From contig JABMOK010000126.1 in the NCBI GenBank assembly GCA_013204155.1, positions 1-56,022 of the forward strand: DNA of 56,022 nucleotides, written 5' to 3'. The notes beneath the pieces are model-generated. The model was not told the DNA's origin, did not search any database, and worked only from the letters and a program-made list of their open reading frames with translations. Positions 36,568-46,227 of this stretch are shown piece after piece. A program made the translations under genes and the position numbers. The DNA comes from Pseudohongiella sp. (GTDB lineage Bacteria; Pseudomonadota; Gammaproteobacteria; Pseudomonadales; Pseudohongiellaceae). Positions within the stretch are counted from its first letter, which is position 1. The number at the start of each line of letters is the position of its first letter.

Positions 36568-37171
36568 TTGTGTTAATCCTCAATTTTCTAACGCTGTTCG
36601 GTGCTCAAAACTAGCACAAATTTTGGCAATTGGCCTTACTTAGCCGAAGCCGCTAAAGGGAGAATCTGGAACCCTGTAAAAAACCATTGAGCGGGTCGAA
36701 GTTTGATAACACGTCGCGTTGATCAGAAACCAATGGATAGAACTCCTGTAGGCTCGGCCTCGGCAACTGAGCGCCATGGATGATGGGAATGCAGAAATTG
36801 CATGGAGCAAATATTCCGCCTGCCTCGGACATTTCTCCATCCTTTGCCTGCTCTCGTCCGTGCAAGTTAAGTACTGGAAAAAACTAAGAAAGTGCTCAAA
36901 ATACAGCAAGCTAGCAGTTAAAAATAGATTGTATTCCTATACTCATCGGTTACAATAGGTAACACTTTTTCCAGATAATTTGTGGCTGAACCAGTGCTTT
37001 TTTCAAAACCCGCAGAATCGGGGTTTTTCCAACAACAGGGATGAACAATCCAAGCATCTTAATACCGAAACCATTGTAGTTGGTGCGCTTTGCACCACTG
37101 CCAAGGACGGATATTGTTATGTGTGAGAATTTCAATTCCAAATACACGCGCCTTAACTGGCAGGGGTCACA
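36568..37171. other. Divergent intergenic region, no gene supported
   Basis: A 604-bp gap between the SDR gene (minus) and the RND adaptor gene (plus). Several open frames of 60-90 codons exist on both strands but overlap each other and lack ribosome sites or recognisable motifs. The minus-strand frame at 36653-36865 reads somewhat more like protein, but I cannot link it to any family. The start of the RND adaptor is preceded by AGGGG. Confidence 0.4.
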
Positions 37172-38284
37172 GTGAAGAAACAACAAATAGTGGCATTGGT
37201 AATTATAGTCGTTGTGGCCCTATGGATGTTTGTTCCACGCGATGCTGACACTCGCGGTGACCAGACTGCAGGCACCGTGGCTGTGATCGTGGCCGTCCCT
37301 GAGGGGCAATCCAACTCTGAAAACCCCGAAATTCTTACTGTACGCGCGGCCAAAATAGGTCCGCAAATTTATACCAAGCAGGTCCGCGTGCGAGGACGAA
37401 CTCAAGCCAGTCGCCATGTGCAGGTTCGTGCCGAGGAAGCGGGTCGTATAGTCGGCGATCCAGTTAAGCGAGGCGCCCGTGTGCAACAAGGCGATGTGCT
37501 TTGCGAAATCGCCGTCGATAATCGTCAAGTAAATTTGCAGGAAGCCACGGCTCGACGAGAGCAGGCCCAGTTCGAATACAATGCCTCCCTGGATCTACAA
37601 CAACGCGGACTGCAGTCTGACGTAGCCGTTGCTCAGCTCAAGGCGGCGCTCGAATCATCGAAGGCAGCGGTAAGTCGTGCCGAGCTATCATTAAGCAAGA
37701 CTAAAATTTTAGCCCCTTTTGCCGGCCAGGTTGAAACCCGAACGGTGGAAATTGGTGATCTTCTGAATGCCGGCACTGTCTGCGCCTCGGTATTGGATGA
37801 CAGTCCAATGCTGCTAGTCGGTTTGGTGCCCGAACAAGATATCGCCAGTATCAGCGTTGGCGCCAGGGTCACGGCAAAATTATTAAATGATGAAGTTATT
37901 ACTGGAGCTGTGAGCTATTTGTCACGTGCGGCGGATGCCGCGTCACGAAGCTATCGCATCGAAGTTGAAGTGGATGTTCGCTTCGACGACCTGCGAGAAG
38001 GCATTACTGCCGAGCTAATGGTGGACGCCTCAGAAATATTGGCTCACCTGATTCCCTCCTCTGCCATCACACTGGATGACAATGGAGCCATTGGCGTCAA
38101 GCTAATCGGTCCGGACAATATCATTCAATTTAGTAATATCGAAATCGTAGGCGACAACACAAGTCAACTTAATCCCGGGATCTGGGTAACCGGCTTAAAT
38201 GGCAATGTAAATCTGGTCACTCTGGGTCAGGAAATTGTTTTTCCGGGTCAGCGTATCGAGAGTAACTATGACTGGTCTGAATAA
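37172..38284 (+). CDS. RND efflux periplasmic adaptor (MFP)
   Basis: A 370-residue membrane fusion protein linking an RND pump to an outer-membrane channel. It has an N-terminal helix (IVALVIIVVVALWMFVP) that may anchor it, a lipoyl/barrel-sandwich half (VRVRGRTQASRHVQVRAEEAGRIV, then VQQGDVLCEIAV), a coiled-coil hairpin (about 120-175), the closing FAGQVETRTVEIGDLLNAG half, then beta-barrel and membrane-proximal parts. The start is a GTG at 37172 with AGGGG 6 bases upstream. The RND pump follows 32 bp later. No TolC-like gene is in the window. Confidence 0.9.
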   Translation: MKKQQIVALVIIVVVALWMFVPRDADTRGDQTAGTVAVIVAVPEGQSNSENPEILTVRAAKIGPQIYTKQVRVRGRTQASRHVQVRAEEAGRIVGDPVKRGARVQQGDVLCEIAVDNRQVNLQEATARREQAQFEYNASLDLQQRGLQSDVAVAQLKAALESSKAAVSRAELSLSKTKILAPFAGQVETRTVEIGDLLNAGTVCASVLDDSPMLLVGLVPEQDIASISVGARVTAKLLNDEVITGAVSYLSRAADAASRSYRIEVEVDVRFDDLREGITAELMVDASEILAHLIPSSAITLDDNGAIGVKLIGPDNIIQFSNIEIVGDNTSQLNPGIWVTGLNGNVNLVTLGQEIVFPGQRIESNYDWSE

Positions 38285-38316
38285 TTGATAGCCCTGCGCT
38301 GAGAGAACCCTTTCGT

Positions 38317-41300
38317 ATGAAAAATTATATCGATGCCGCTATTTCCAGAGCCCGCACCACGCTAAGTATTTTCGTAGCCGTCATGCTCACCGGTTTTGCC
38401 TGCTATCTGGCCATTCCGGTCGAATTGAATCCCGATGTAGAAGTTCCGATCATTATTACCACCATCATCCATGAAGGTATTTCACCAGAGGATGCGGAGC
38501 GACTTTTAGCGAAACCGGCCGAGCTTGAATTAAAGTCTCTCGATGGTATTTCCCAAATCAGCTCATTCTCTAGCGAAAACGCCGCAACAATCATCACTGA
38601 ATTCGATATCAGTTTTGAATCCCAGTTCGCACTAAGCGAAGTTCGCGAAGCCATCAATCGGGCGAAAGCCCGGTTTCCACAAGATACAGAGGAGCCCCTT
38701 ATTCAGGAAGTGTCTGCCGCAACATTGCCGGTGGTACAGATAGCAATAGGGGGCGTTGGTGTCCCGGAACGGGTGTTACTGCAAGTCGCCGAAAATCTGC
38801 AGAGAGAGATTGAAATTCTGCCCTCGATCCTGGAAGCCATCATGGTAGGCAACCGTGAACAGTTATTGGAAGCCGTTATCGACCCGGCCAAACTGGAGAC
38901 CTATGGCATTCCCAACAGTGCAATCGTGCAGACCGTCATGGGAAACAACAGATTAATAGCTGCCGGTCAGGTAGATACCGGACAAGGCAGTTTCTCGGTT
39001 AAGGTGCCTGGCCTGATAGAAACCGCCGAGGATCTATTTAACTTACCACTCGCATCAAATGACCTTGGCGTGATCACTGTCTCTGACATTGCCGATGTTA
39101 GACGCACTTTCAAAGATGCTACTCGCTATTCTTATGCCAACGGTTCGGCTTCGATTTCTCTCAATGTGATGAAACGTAAGGGAGCAAATCTGGTACAGGC
39201 AATGGAGCAGATCGATGCGGTTGTGGAAGAAATACGTCCCAGCCTACCGCCCTCAGTTAGCATCTCTTACATCAACAACACCGCCCCATTGGTGATTGAA
39301 CAAAATATGGGATTGCAGGGCAATATGGCGACGGCCATGGTACTCGTGCTTATCGTTGTAATCGCCTCTGTTGGCGTTAGGTCAGGTTTACTGGTAACCC
39401 TCGCTGTGCCATTTTCATTTTTCTTTGCCTTCATTATTATTCGCCTGCTCGGCTTTACTTACAATTTCATGGTGATGTTTGGGCTGCTGCTGGGCTTGGG
39501 TATGTTGATAGACGGCGCCATCGTTCTGGTGGAATATGCAGACCGTAAAATGGCAGAAGGTCTGAATGCCCACGAAGCGTACAGGGCCGCCGTGCAACGT
39601 ATGTTTTGGCCGATTTTGGCATCCACCGCGACCACGCTGGCGGCATTTCTGCCGATTATGTTCTGGCCAGGCGTATCGGGGCAGTTCATGAGCTATTTGC
39701 CGATCACGGTATTTGCCGTTCTCGTCGGCTCACTGTTTTACGCTTTATTATTCGCCCCAACCATAGGCGCATTGATAGGCAAATCGAGTGCGGCAGACCA
39801 GACCTATCTTCGCGATCTGGAAGAAGGTGATCCACTAAAAACCGGCGGCGCTACAGCGGTTTATGCCCGCGTACTCAATTTCGCTGTGCGAGCTCCCATT
39901 ACGGTGTTTTTCTTAAGCATAGCAAGCCTGGTGGCAATCGTTGCTGCCTATGGTCAATATGGTAAGGGCGTGGAATTTTTTACTGGAGTCGAACCAAGCC
40001 AGACACAAGTTCAGGTGTTTGCACGCGGAAACTTCTCCCCCGCCGAGCTCAGAGACATCATGCTGGATGTTGAAGGTCGCATTCGTGAAGTAGGGCATTT
40101 CAAGGGTATCGTTACGCAGTCAGGTTCTGGCCAGCAAATGTCCGGCACCGGGCAAACAGCCCCAGATATTATCGGCTCTATTTTTATTGAAATGACAGAC
40201 CGCCGGGACAGAGACCTGGATGGTTTCGAAGTTGAGAATCGATACAGAGAAGCGATCGCCAACCTGCCTGGCGCGAGAGCGGAGGTAGTTACCATCGAAC
40301 AGGGCCCTCCGGTTGGCAAAGCGGTACAACTGGAATTATCAGGCGAGGATCTGGATTTATTATTTTCCGAGGCGGGTCGCATCCATAGTTATATGGAAAC
40401 TGGAATGACCGGCTTTATCGATATCGATGACACCGCTCCGGTTCCGGGCATCCAATGGGAAATTCAAGTGGACAGAGCGCGAGCCGCGATGTTCGGTGCC
40501 AGCATGACTGAAATCGGCACTGCCATTCAGCTAATGACTAATGGGGTCTTCATGGGTGACTACCGGCCGAGTGACAGCGAGGAAGAAGTCGATATCAGGG
40601 TTCGTTATCCTGCCGAATATCGCGGCCTTGAGCAGATCGATACGCTTCGAATCAATACTGCTAATGGCTTGGTGCCGCTAAGCAGTTTTATCACTCGGGA
40701 AGCCAAGCCGGCGGTAAGTTCAATCCAGCGTGTCGATGGTGACCGAGTAGTGTATGTCCGAGCCAATCCGGCGGCCGGAATCGTGGCGGATAACAAAGTG
40801 CGGGAACTAGAATTGTACCTGGAGGAAAATCCACCTCCCGCCGGCATCAATTATCAATTTCGCGGCGCCAATGAAGAACAGGAACAGTCTGCCGCATTTC
40901 TTAGTCAGGCGTTTTCACTAGCCTTGGCACTGATGGCAATTCTTCTGGTCACACAATTCAATAGCTATTATCAAGCCTTGCTGATTTTATCTTCAGTGCT
41001 TTTATCAACTGCCGGCGTGTTACTCGGTTTATTAATTACCGGACAAACGTTTAGTATCATTTTAACCGGAATAGGAATTGTTGCCTTGGCTGGAATTATT
41101 GTGAACAACAATATCGTGCTAATCGATACATTCAATCACTTGAAGAAAGAACATCCGAAATGGTCATTGCAGGACATCATCGTACACACTGGTGTACAAA
41201 GATTGCGCCCGGTGTTTTTGACAACATTTACTACCGGTTTTGGTTTATTACCGCTTGCGATGCACGTCTCCATTGATTTAATCGGCGCTGAGATAGAAGT

Positions 41301-41484
41301 TGGCGGACCGATTACCTCACAGTGGGTGAGCCTGGCTTCAGCTATCGTGTTCGGTCTCTCATTTGGCACTATACTGACCCTGATCGTAACTCCGGCCATG
41401 CTTGCACTACCAGATCGCTTACGCGCATTGATCAACAGAGCAGCGAAACCAGCGACGCGTGTTGAGCCCGGCTTAAATCTCTAG
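38317..41484 (+). CDS. RND-family efflux transporter
   Basis: A 1055-residue inner-membrane pump with 12 helices and two large periplasmic loops. The N-terminal start ARTTLSIFVAVMLTGFACY and the porter loop motifs (IEQNMGLQGNMATAMVLVLIV region) fit the HAE/AcrB class. In helix 4 the usual Asp-Asp pair reads LIDGAIVLVEY: Asp399 is kept but its neighbour is Gly400, a pattern closer to metal-type (CzcA/CusA) pumps. The C-terminal half repeats the fold with GIVALAGIIVNNNIVLIDTF. Substrate unknown. It follows the adaptor gene in a two-gene operon. Confidence 0.93.
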   Translation: MKNYIDAAISRARTTLSIFVAVMLTGFACYLAIPVELNPDVEVPIIITTIIHEGISPEDAERLLAKPAELELKSLDGISQISSFSSENAATIITEFDISFESQFALSEVREAINRAKARFPQDTEEPLIQEVSAATLPVVQIAIGGVGVPERVLLQVAENLQREIEILPSILEAIMVGNREQLLEAVIDPAKLETYGIPNSAIVQTVMGNNRLIAAGQVDTGQGSFSVKVPGLIETAEDLFNLPLASNDLGVITVSDIADVRRTFKDATRYSYANGSASISLNVMKRKGANLVQAMEQIDAVVEEIRPSLPPSVSISYINNTAPLVIEQNMGLQGNMATAMVLVLIVVIASVGVRSGLLVTLAVPFSFFFAFIIIRLLGFTYNFMVMFGLLLGLGMLIDGAIVLVEYADRKMAEGLNAHEAYRAAVQRMFWPILASTATTLAAFLPIMFWPGVSGQFMSYLPITVFAVLVGSLFYALLFAPTIGALIGKSSAADQTYLRDLEEGDPLKTGGATAVYARVLNFAVRAPITVFFLSIASLVAIVAAYGQYGKGVEFFTGVEPSQTQVQVFARGNFSPAELRDIMLDVEGRIREVGHFKGIVTQSGSGQQMSGTGQTAPDIIGSIFIEMTDRRDRDLDGFEVENRYREAIANLPGARAEVVTIEQGPPVGKAVQLELSGEDLDLLFSEAGRIHSYMETGMTGFIDIDDTAPVPGIQWEIQVDRARAAMFGASMTEIGTAIQLMTNGVFMGDYRPSDSEEEVDIRVRYPAEYRGLEQIDTLRINTANGLVPLSSFITREAKPAVSSIQRVDGDRVVYVRANPAAGIVADNKVRELELYLEENPPPAGINYQFRGANEEQEQSAAFLSQAFSLALALMAILLVTQFNSYYQALLILSSVLLSTAGVLLGLLITGQTFSIILTGIGIVALAGIIVNNNIVLIDTFNHLKKEHPKWSLQDIIVHTGVQRLRPVFLTTFTTGFGLLPLAMHVSIDLIGAEIEVGGPITSQWVSLASAIVFGLSFGTILTLIVTPAMLALPDRLRALINRAAKPATRVEPGLNL

Positions 41485-42307
41485 CCTGTGTTAACAACAC
41501 TTCTGCGTATTGTAAAAAACAGTGCCACATAGAACCCGTTTCCCCCTGGCAAAAATACCAGAGAGTAACTGAGACGAAGAGATTACTCGCTATTGATCGC
41601 GCGAAGCCGTGAGAAAATAGTAAACATTGGTTGGTCAAAGAACAGGCCTGCCACGTTCCGCAGAGCTCAGAAATTAAATCAAGCGCTCGCTCTATATTTC
41701 TGATTTCTTCTGCTCACAGTTGACCACCCGCTAAAAAGGCAGGACTGAAAATTCCAACGAGGCGTTATAATTCGCCACAGAACGTTGTGATAAATTGTAA
41801 CCACACTGCTAAAACAGTATTTACTGTGCTACCATTTTTATACTTTATGAGTAGCTTGTATTACGGATATACCGTGCTGCTTATAAATAGCTAAAGTATG
41901 GAGCTTGGAGGTTTTTCTTTGTTCCCCCCTTTTCTAAAGCATTGAGCTATTTTCAAGTCTCCGCTTTAGCGCCTTATCCTCGTCTTTCCAAAACCCCGTT
42001 CATCTAATCAGTTTTCCGCCAGGAAATTTCCCTGCTCAGTTTAATTAGAGAGTAGAGCCAAGCAAGGCTCATCGACAATGATTTACTAGAGAATGATTTA
42101 CTAGAGAATGATTTACTAGAGAATGATTTACTAGAGAATGATTGACCAGAGAATGATTGACCAGAGAATGATTTACCAGACAATGACTAACCAGAGAATG
42201 ATTGACGAAAAAATGGGCGCGTCGAAAAAGATGAATCAAGAGTAAAGTGCGCCACGCTGTAGATGAAGTGTCAGGAAACAGACGCTATGGCAGGGTAGAG
42301 AACTGGC
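41485..42307. other. Long intergenic region with tandem array
   Basis: An 823-bp gap between the RND pump gene (plus) and the TPR protein gene (minus), which converge. No protein-coding frame is convincing. It contains a nine-copy 15-bp tandem array at 42074-42208. No clear intrinsic terminator was found. Confidence 0.5.
42074..42208. repeat. 15-bp tandem repeat, nine copies
   Basis: Nine units of the form GAGAATGATTTACTA. The first starts GAC; copies 2-4 are identical; copies 5 and 6 have GATTGACCA, copy 7 ATTTACCA, copy 8 GACAATGACTAACCA and copy 9 ends GACGA. Divergence increases towards the right end. Although 15 is a multiple of three, stop codons appear in later copies in the frame that is open at the start, so this is not a coding repeat. 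There are no spacers, so it is not a CRISPR. Confidence 0.92.
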
Positions 42308-43078
42308 TCAGTCGCGATCAGCGATTAGCGCACCTCTTCGGTCATATTCGTTTACTTTTCGTTGCGGCAGACGCGCAATCATTTCCTTATTCAGGTCAGA
42401 CGCGAGATACAGCTGGCGCTCGCAGATTTCAATATTCCTGACTAGAAAATCAAACCTGGGATCACCGGAGATTAGTGTTTTCTCGGCGATCTGCAATCTC
42501 AATTTGAAAATTTTATTCGCCTCGCGCAAGTGCTCTACACGTCTTCCATCGATGTTGATATTAAGTGCATTAACATGCCAGGAACTTACTTCCCGCAAGC
42601 CTTTTTCGAGTCGCGGATCATCCAGCGGATACAGTCGACGATATAAGTGTTCCAAATAGCTGTAATGATTATCGACCGCCGCCCAATCCTGCAGGGCAAT
42701 TTCACTGGCAATAATGCTGTCTAGAATTTCGAGTTGCGATTCGTGATACAAGCCATTATTAATTCGAACTACGTGCAAAGCCTGCTTAAACAGCGCAAGG
42801 GCCCGAGAATAATCGCCGACCTCCAGTTGTTGTCGTCCAAGATCGCCCAGTGGCTCTACCTGACGCCGATCATAAGCCCCGAACTCGAAATCAGGCAGAA
42901 ACATAAGCCCGGAAACCTGCTCTACCTCGAGGGCGAGATCGTCTTCGATGTTAACGGAAAGAGCTTGGGAGAGAACAGTGCCAGGAAAAAAAATAAAGGG
43001 AATCGTTGCGATAAGACTCGCAAGCTGAGGAAATGTAACTGCACCTGAGGCTTGTTTTAATACTTCTAGTACTTTCAT
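42308..43078 (-). CDS. Exported TPR-like protein, unknown
   Basis: A 256-residue protein with a hydrophobic N-terminal leader (about residues 15-36, LIATIPFIFFPGTVLSQA). A helical repeat region follows, with TPR-like stretches such as GDLGRQQLEVGDYSRALALFKQAL and SIIASEIALQDWAAVDNHYSYLEHLY. The rest is a helix-rich domain ending in a polar tail. I choose the ATG at 43078; a TTG 12 codons earlier is the alternative. It lies 170 bp after the BatA gene and is on the same strand, with a hairpin in between, so it may or may not belong to that operon. Confidence 0.65.
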   Translation of the reverse strand: MKVLEVLKQASGAVTFPQLASLIATIPFIFFPGTVLSQALSVNIEDDLALEVEQVSGLMFLPDFEFGAYDRRQVEPLGDLGRQQLEVGDYSRALALFKQALHVVRINNGLYHESQLEILDSIIASEIALQDWAAVDNHYSYLEHLYRRLYPLDDPRLEKGLREVSSWHVNALNINIDGRRVEHLREANKIFKLRLQIAEKTLISGDPRFDFLVRNIEICERQLYLASDLNKEMIARLPQRKVNEYDRRGALIADRD

Positions 43079-43138
43079 ACTGTAGCACCCGAATTGAAAA
43101 ATACTATGGCGCAAAATTTCTGACTATTCAATAGGTAT

Positions 43139-43165
43139 CGGAACTAATTTTTTAACTTAGTTCCG
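43139..43165. other. Hairpin between the BatA and TPR genes
   Basis: CGGAACTAA (43139-43147) and TTAGTTCCG (43157-43165) form a perfect 9-bp stem around a T/A-rich loop. There is no T-run on the minus strand after it. Likely a transcript end, processing signal or protein site at the end of the MoxR operon. Confidence 0.4.
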
Positions 43166-43248
43166 ATTCCAGAACAGCGAAATTAGTATTTCCACGAAAA
43201 ATCAGCTAGTTAAAAACTAATTCCGTCGATTTTGAGGGAGCCTTAAAG

Positions 43249-45273
43249 CTAACGATAAGTTCTATTGGCAACTAATGCTTCCACTAGCACTAGCAGCATT
43301 ACCAGACACAGTATCCACCACCATACTCGCTGCGGGCGCTCCAATTCCTCAATCAGTTGCGCGGTACGCACCTCCCGAGATTGGTTGGGTTCAGTATCTG
43401 GATTGATAATCATGTCATACAAACTCGCCACGGCCACGCGGCTAAAGTTTGACTCTTGGGGAAGGATGTTTACTGCATAATTTTCGCTGACACCATCGAT
43501 ACGGGTTTCGATCAGGCCCGGCTCAGTAGCAGTAATTACATAATTGTCATTGCTAAATACCAAAGCTTCACCCGAGGGACTAGTAGCTACCACCACCGAG
43601 GCCTGTCCGGAGGGATCCAGAGTAAAGCTGTCGCCAATCTGATAAGCACGCTGTTTCGACGGCGACTGCGCGAGGTGCCTTAGGGTTTCGTGAACAAACG
43701 GGAGAAAAAGTCCCTGCAGAGCTAAATTATTCCACTCCAGGTCCATTGCCGAGGCAAACAGAATAACCTTACCCTCTCCCACAGAACGCTCAACGAGAGC
43801 AGGTTCTGAGTTATCAAACTGCATTAATACATCGGCATCTTCATTCGCCAGCAGCGACCAGTGCCTCTGGAATCGCGCTGACCAGTCCCCATCCAGTGGA
43901 CTCAGTATAGGATGGCGACGATCAAAATCGGCGATCACTAAATAGTCATCGAGCCCCAGATCTCCCTGAGCTTGAATTAACGCGGGAGAAATAGCTGAAA
44001 ATTGTCTATTAAACAGTTCGGGACTAACTCTATCCCCTGGAGCCATGAGCAAGCTGCCACCAGACTCTACATAATCGGTAATCGAAGCCGCCTGCCCGCT
44101 ACTTAAGTCGCCAACATTCAGCAGCACCGCAACATCGTTTTGGCGCAGGACCGCCGCGCTTAACGCCTGGGGTTCAATGGATTGCAGAATAAACGGTGAT
44201 TGTGCCGCACTACTAACGGCCAAACTGAACCAGTGGCCTTCATCGTCAAACCAGTTATCCGAAGCCTCACCATTGACCAGAAGAACTCGAATCTTGGGCA
44301 ATACATCGACGGTAAAATGATAGGAATTATCGACACTGAAGTTATCCCCGCTTACCCGGACTTCTCCAACGTAGCTGCCCTGGGAAGCAAAACTGGCGGA
44401 GAAGGTGACAACCTGTTCAGACCTGTCCGCCAGATCCACCTGGACTCGATCAAGCAACTTTCCATCGATGCTGAGACTTACTTCCCCTTGTTCCAGATGA
44501 ACCGTCCCGGTCGATCTAACCCGCGCCAATATTTGCTGCTCTGCAGCATCTTCCAGTAATTTCTCGGGTGAGCGCACATCCGTCAGCACCAGATTGCTAC
44601 TCTCCAGGGCACCAACATCGATACCGGTAAAAGCAACGCCAGGAGCCAGCTTCCAACCTTCTTCGCTGGAATCCATCCCGACATCCTGAAAATCAGAAAT
44701 CATATAGATCGCGCGATTTTCATAGCGCGAAGTTTCCAGCATCTGATCCGCCAGCCGCAGATTAGGCATATAGCGCGTAGTTCCATAGCCGGCATCCGAC
44801 AGGGCGGTGATGGTACTTCTAATCCCATCCAGATCAGTACTCAATTCCCTGACTATGTCCGCCGAATTGGAAAAACCGATGAAAGCCACTTCATCACCGG
44901 AGGCCAGATCGTCGATGATATCCAACGCCGCCTGCTTAGCCTCGGCGAACTCGTCGCCGTAGCGCATACTCATCGAGACATCCAACAAAATCACCACCGA
45001 CATCGGATCGGCATCGAGTAATCTGGCGACCGTTTGATTGATCAACGGTCTGGCAAAAGCAAATACCAGTAAGGCAATCAGCGCAGAGCGTAATAACAGT
45101 AGCAACCACTGCTGAATATGTTGAAATAAAATGAGCTTCTTCGATGTTTTCTTGAGAAATCGTATGGAGCTGAACATTAATTTCGGTGGCTTCTCTTTAC
45201 GAATCAAATGAATCGCAATTGGAATCAGGGCCGCCAGCAAACCAAGTAAAAATAGTGGAGTAAGGAAAACCAT
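43249..45273 (-). CDS. BatA/VWA-domain membrane protein
   Basis: A 674-residue membrane protein. The N terminus is the BatA domain (FLTPLFLLGLLAALIPIAIHLI, then KLMFSSIRFLKKTSKK), followed by a second helix, a VWA domain with MIDAS motif DVSMSM (about residue 97), a beta-rich middle, a glutamine amidotransferase-like part (VLLNVGDLSSGQAASITDYVESGGSLLMAPG) and a C-terminal helix (WWWILCLVMLLVLVEALVA). BatA-type proteins work beside MoxR and DUF58 proteins. The start codon overlaps the DUF58 stop by one base (TAATG), so the two are coupled. Confidence 0.9.
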   Translation of the reverse strand: MVFLTPLFLLGLLAALIPIAIHLIRKEKPPKLMFSSIRFLKKTSKKLILFQHIQQWLLLLLRSALIALLVFAFARPLINQTVARLLDADPMSVVILLDVSMSMRYGDEFAEAKQAALDIIDDLASGDEVAFIGFSNSADIVRELSTDLDGIRSTITALSDAGYGTTRYMPNLRLADQMLETSRYENRAIYMISDFQDVGMDSSEEGWKLAPGVAFTGIDVGALESSNLVLTDVRSPEKLLEDAAEQQILARVRSTGTVHLEQGEVSLSIDGKLLDRVQVDLADRSEQVVTFSASFASQGSYVGEVRVSGDNFSVDNSYHFTVDVLPKIRVLLVNGEASDNWFDDEGHWFSLAVSSAAQSPFILQSIEPQALSAAVLRQNDVAVLLNVGDLSSGQAASITDYVESGGSLLMAPGDRVSPELFNRQFSAISPALIQAQGDLGLDDYLVIADFDRRHPILSPLDGDWSARFQRHWSLLANEDADVLMQFDNSEPALVERSVGEGKVILFASAMDLEWNNLALQGLFLPFVHETLRHLAQSPSKQRAYQIGDSFTLDPSGQASVVVATSPSGEALVFSNDNYVITATEPGLIETRIDGVSENYAVNILPQESNFSRVAVASLYDMIINPDTEPNQSREVRTAQLIEELERPQRVWWWILCLVMLLVLVEALVANRTYR

Positions 45274-46166
45274 TAGAAGCTCTTTGCTCGTTTGCTCATA
45301 TAAGAAGAAAGAGCCTCATCGAGTGGCTTCGATGTATTCATTAGACAGTAGTCGACTCCACTGCTTTGGCACTGTTTCTTACAAAAGGCTAGAAACTCAT
45401 TCAGATTTTCCATATAAGCCTTACGGATTGCCGCCGGAGTAGTTATAAAAGATTCGTTATTCTCCATGTCGATAAACTCGGAAGCCTCATTGAATGGAAA
45501 ATTCAATTCGGCATCATCCATAATCTGAAATGCAATTACGTCATTACCCATTGCCCGCAGATTCTGCAAGGTATTGATCACCCGCTCTTCGTCATCGAGC
45601 ATGTCGGTTATAAGAATCACCATACTTTTCTTGTTCAAGGACGATGCGAGGTCGGTTAGAGGCTTAACCGCATCAGTTTTCGCGCCCGGCTCCACCTGGG
45701 CCAGAGTTCGCAGGATTCGCATCAAATGCGGTTGTCTGCATTTCGCGGGAATGTACTCCTTTACTTTGTCATCGAAAGTAATCAAGCCAACAGCATCTCG
45801 TTGTCGATTAATAAAATAGGCCAACGCAGACGCAAGCGTAATACCATACTCCAGTTTGCTGATTCCGCCCGAGGAATACGCCATCGATGCACTGGTATCC
45901 AAAACAATAACGCAGCGCACATTGGTCTCGTCTTCATATTGCTTGATATAAAACTTTTCACTTCTTGCGTAAAGCTTCCAGTCAACATGGCGCATGTCAT
46001 CGCCACGTTGATAATGACGATAGTCATTGAACTCAACGCTAAAACCGCGGTGTGGACTCTTATGCAAGCCTGACAGGAATCCCTCAACGGCAACCCGCGC
46101 GCGCAGTTCCAGATTGTCGAGACCGGCGAGCACAGTGGGATCAAGAAAGTTCAGAGAATCAGACAT
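45273..46166 (-). CDS. DUF58 domain protein
   Basis: A 297-residue protein with the DUF58 signature SVEFNDYRHYQRGDDMRHVDWKLYARS (about residue 43) and a VWA-like MIDAS motif LDTSASM further on. The rest is typical of the family (VEPGAKTDAVKPL, DMLDDEERVINTLQNLRAMGNDVIAF). DUF58 proteins are consistently next to MoxR ATPases and are thought to be adaptor or substrate-binding partners. It has no signal peptide, so it is probably cytoplasmic or membrane-associated. It starts 61 bp after the MoxR gene stop and couples to the BatA gene. Confidence 0.93.
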   Translation of the reverse strand: MSDSLNFLDPTVLAGLDNLELRARVAVEGFLSGLHKSPHRGFSVEFNDYRHYQRGDDMRHVDWKLYARSEKFYIKQYEDETNVRCVIVLDTSASMAYSSGGISKLEYGITLASALAYFINRQRDAVGLITFDDKVKEYIPAKCRQPHLMRILRTLAQVEPGAKTDAVKPLTDLASSLNKKSMVILITDMLDDEERVINTLQNLRAMGNDVIAFQIMDDAELNFPFNEASEFIDMENNESFITTPAAIRKAYMENLNEFLAFCKKQCQSSGVDYCLMNTSKPLDEALSSYMSKRAKSF

Positions 46167-46227
46167 TGTGACCTGTGTAGGTTGGCTTGGTGTAATTTAG
46201 CGATTTCATGGCGATGAGAGTAGACGA

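Noticed and set aside
36653-36865. Minus-strand 70-codon frame (HGREQAKDGEMSEAGG start)
   Set aside because: Overlaps other frames of similar size, has no ribosome site, and matches no family I know.
42074-42208. Possible CRISPR array
   Set aside because: Units are directly adjacent with no spacers and are only 15 bp long.
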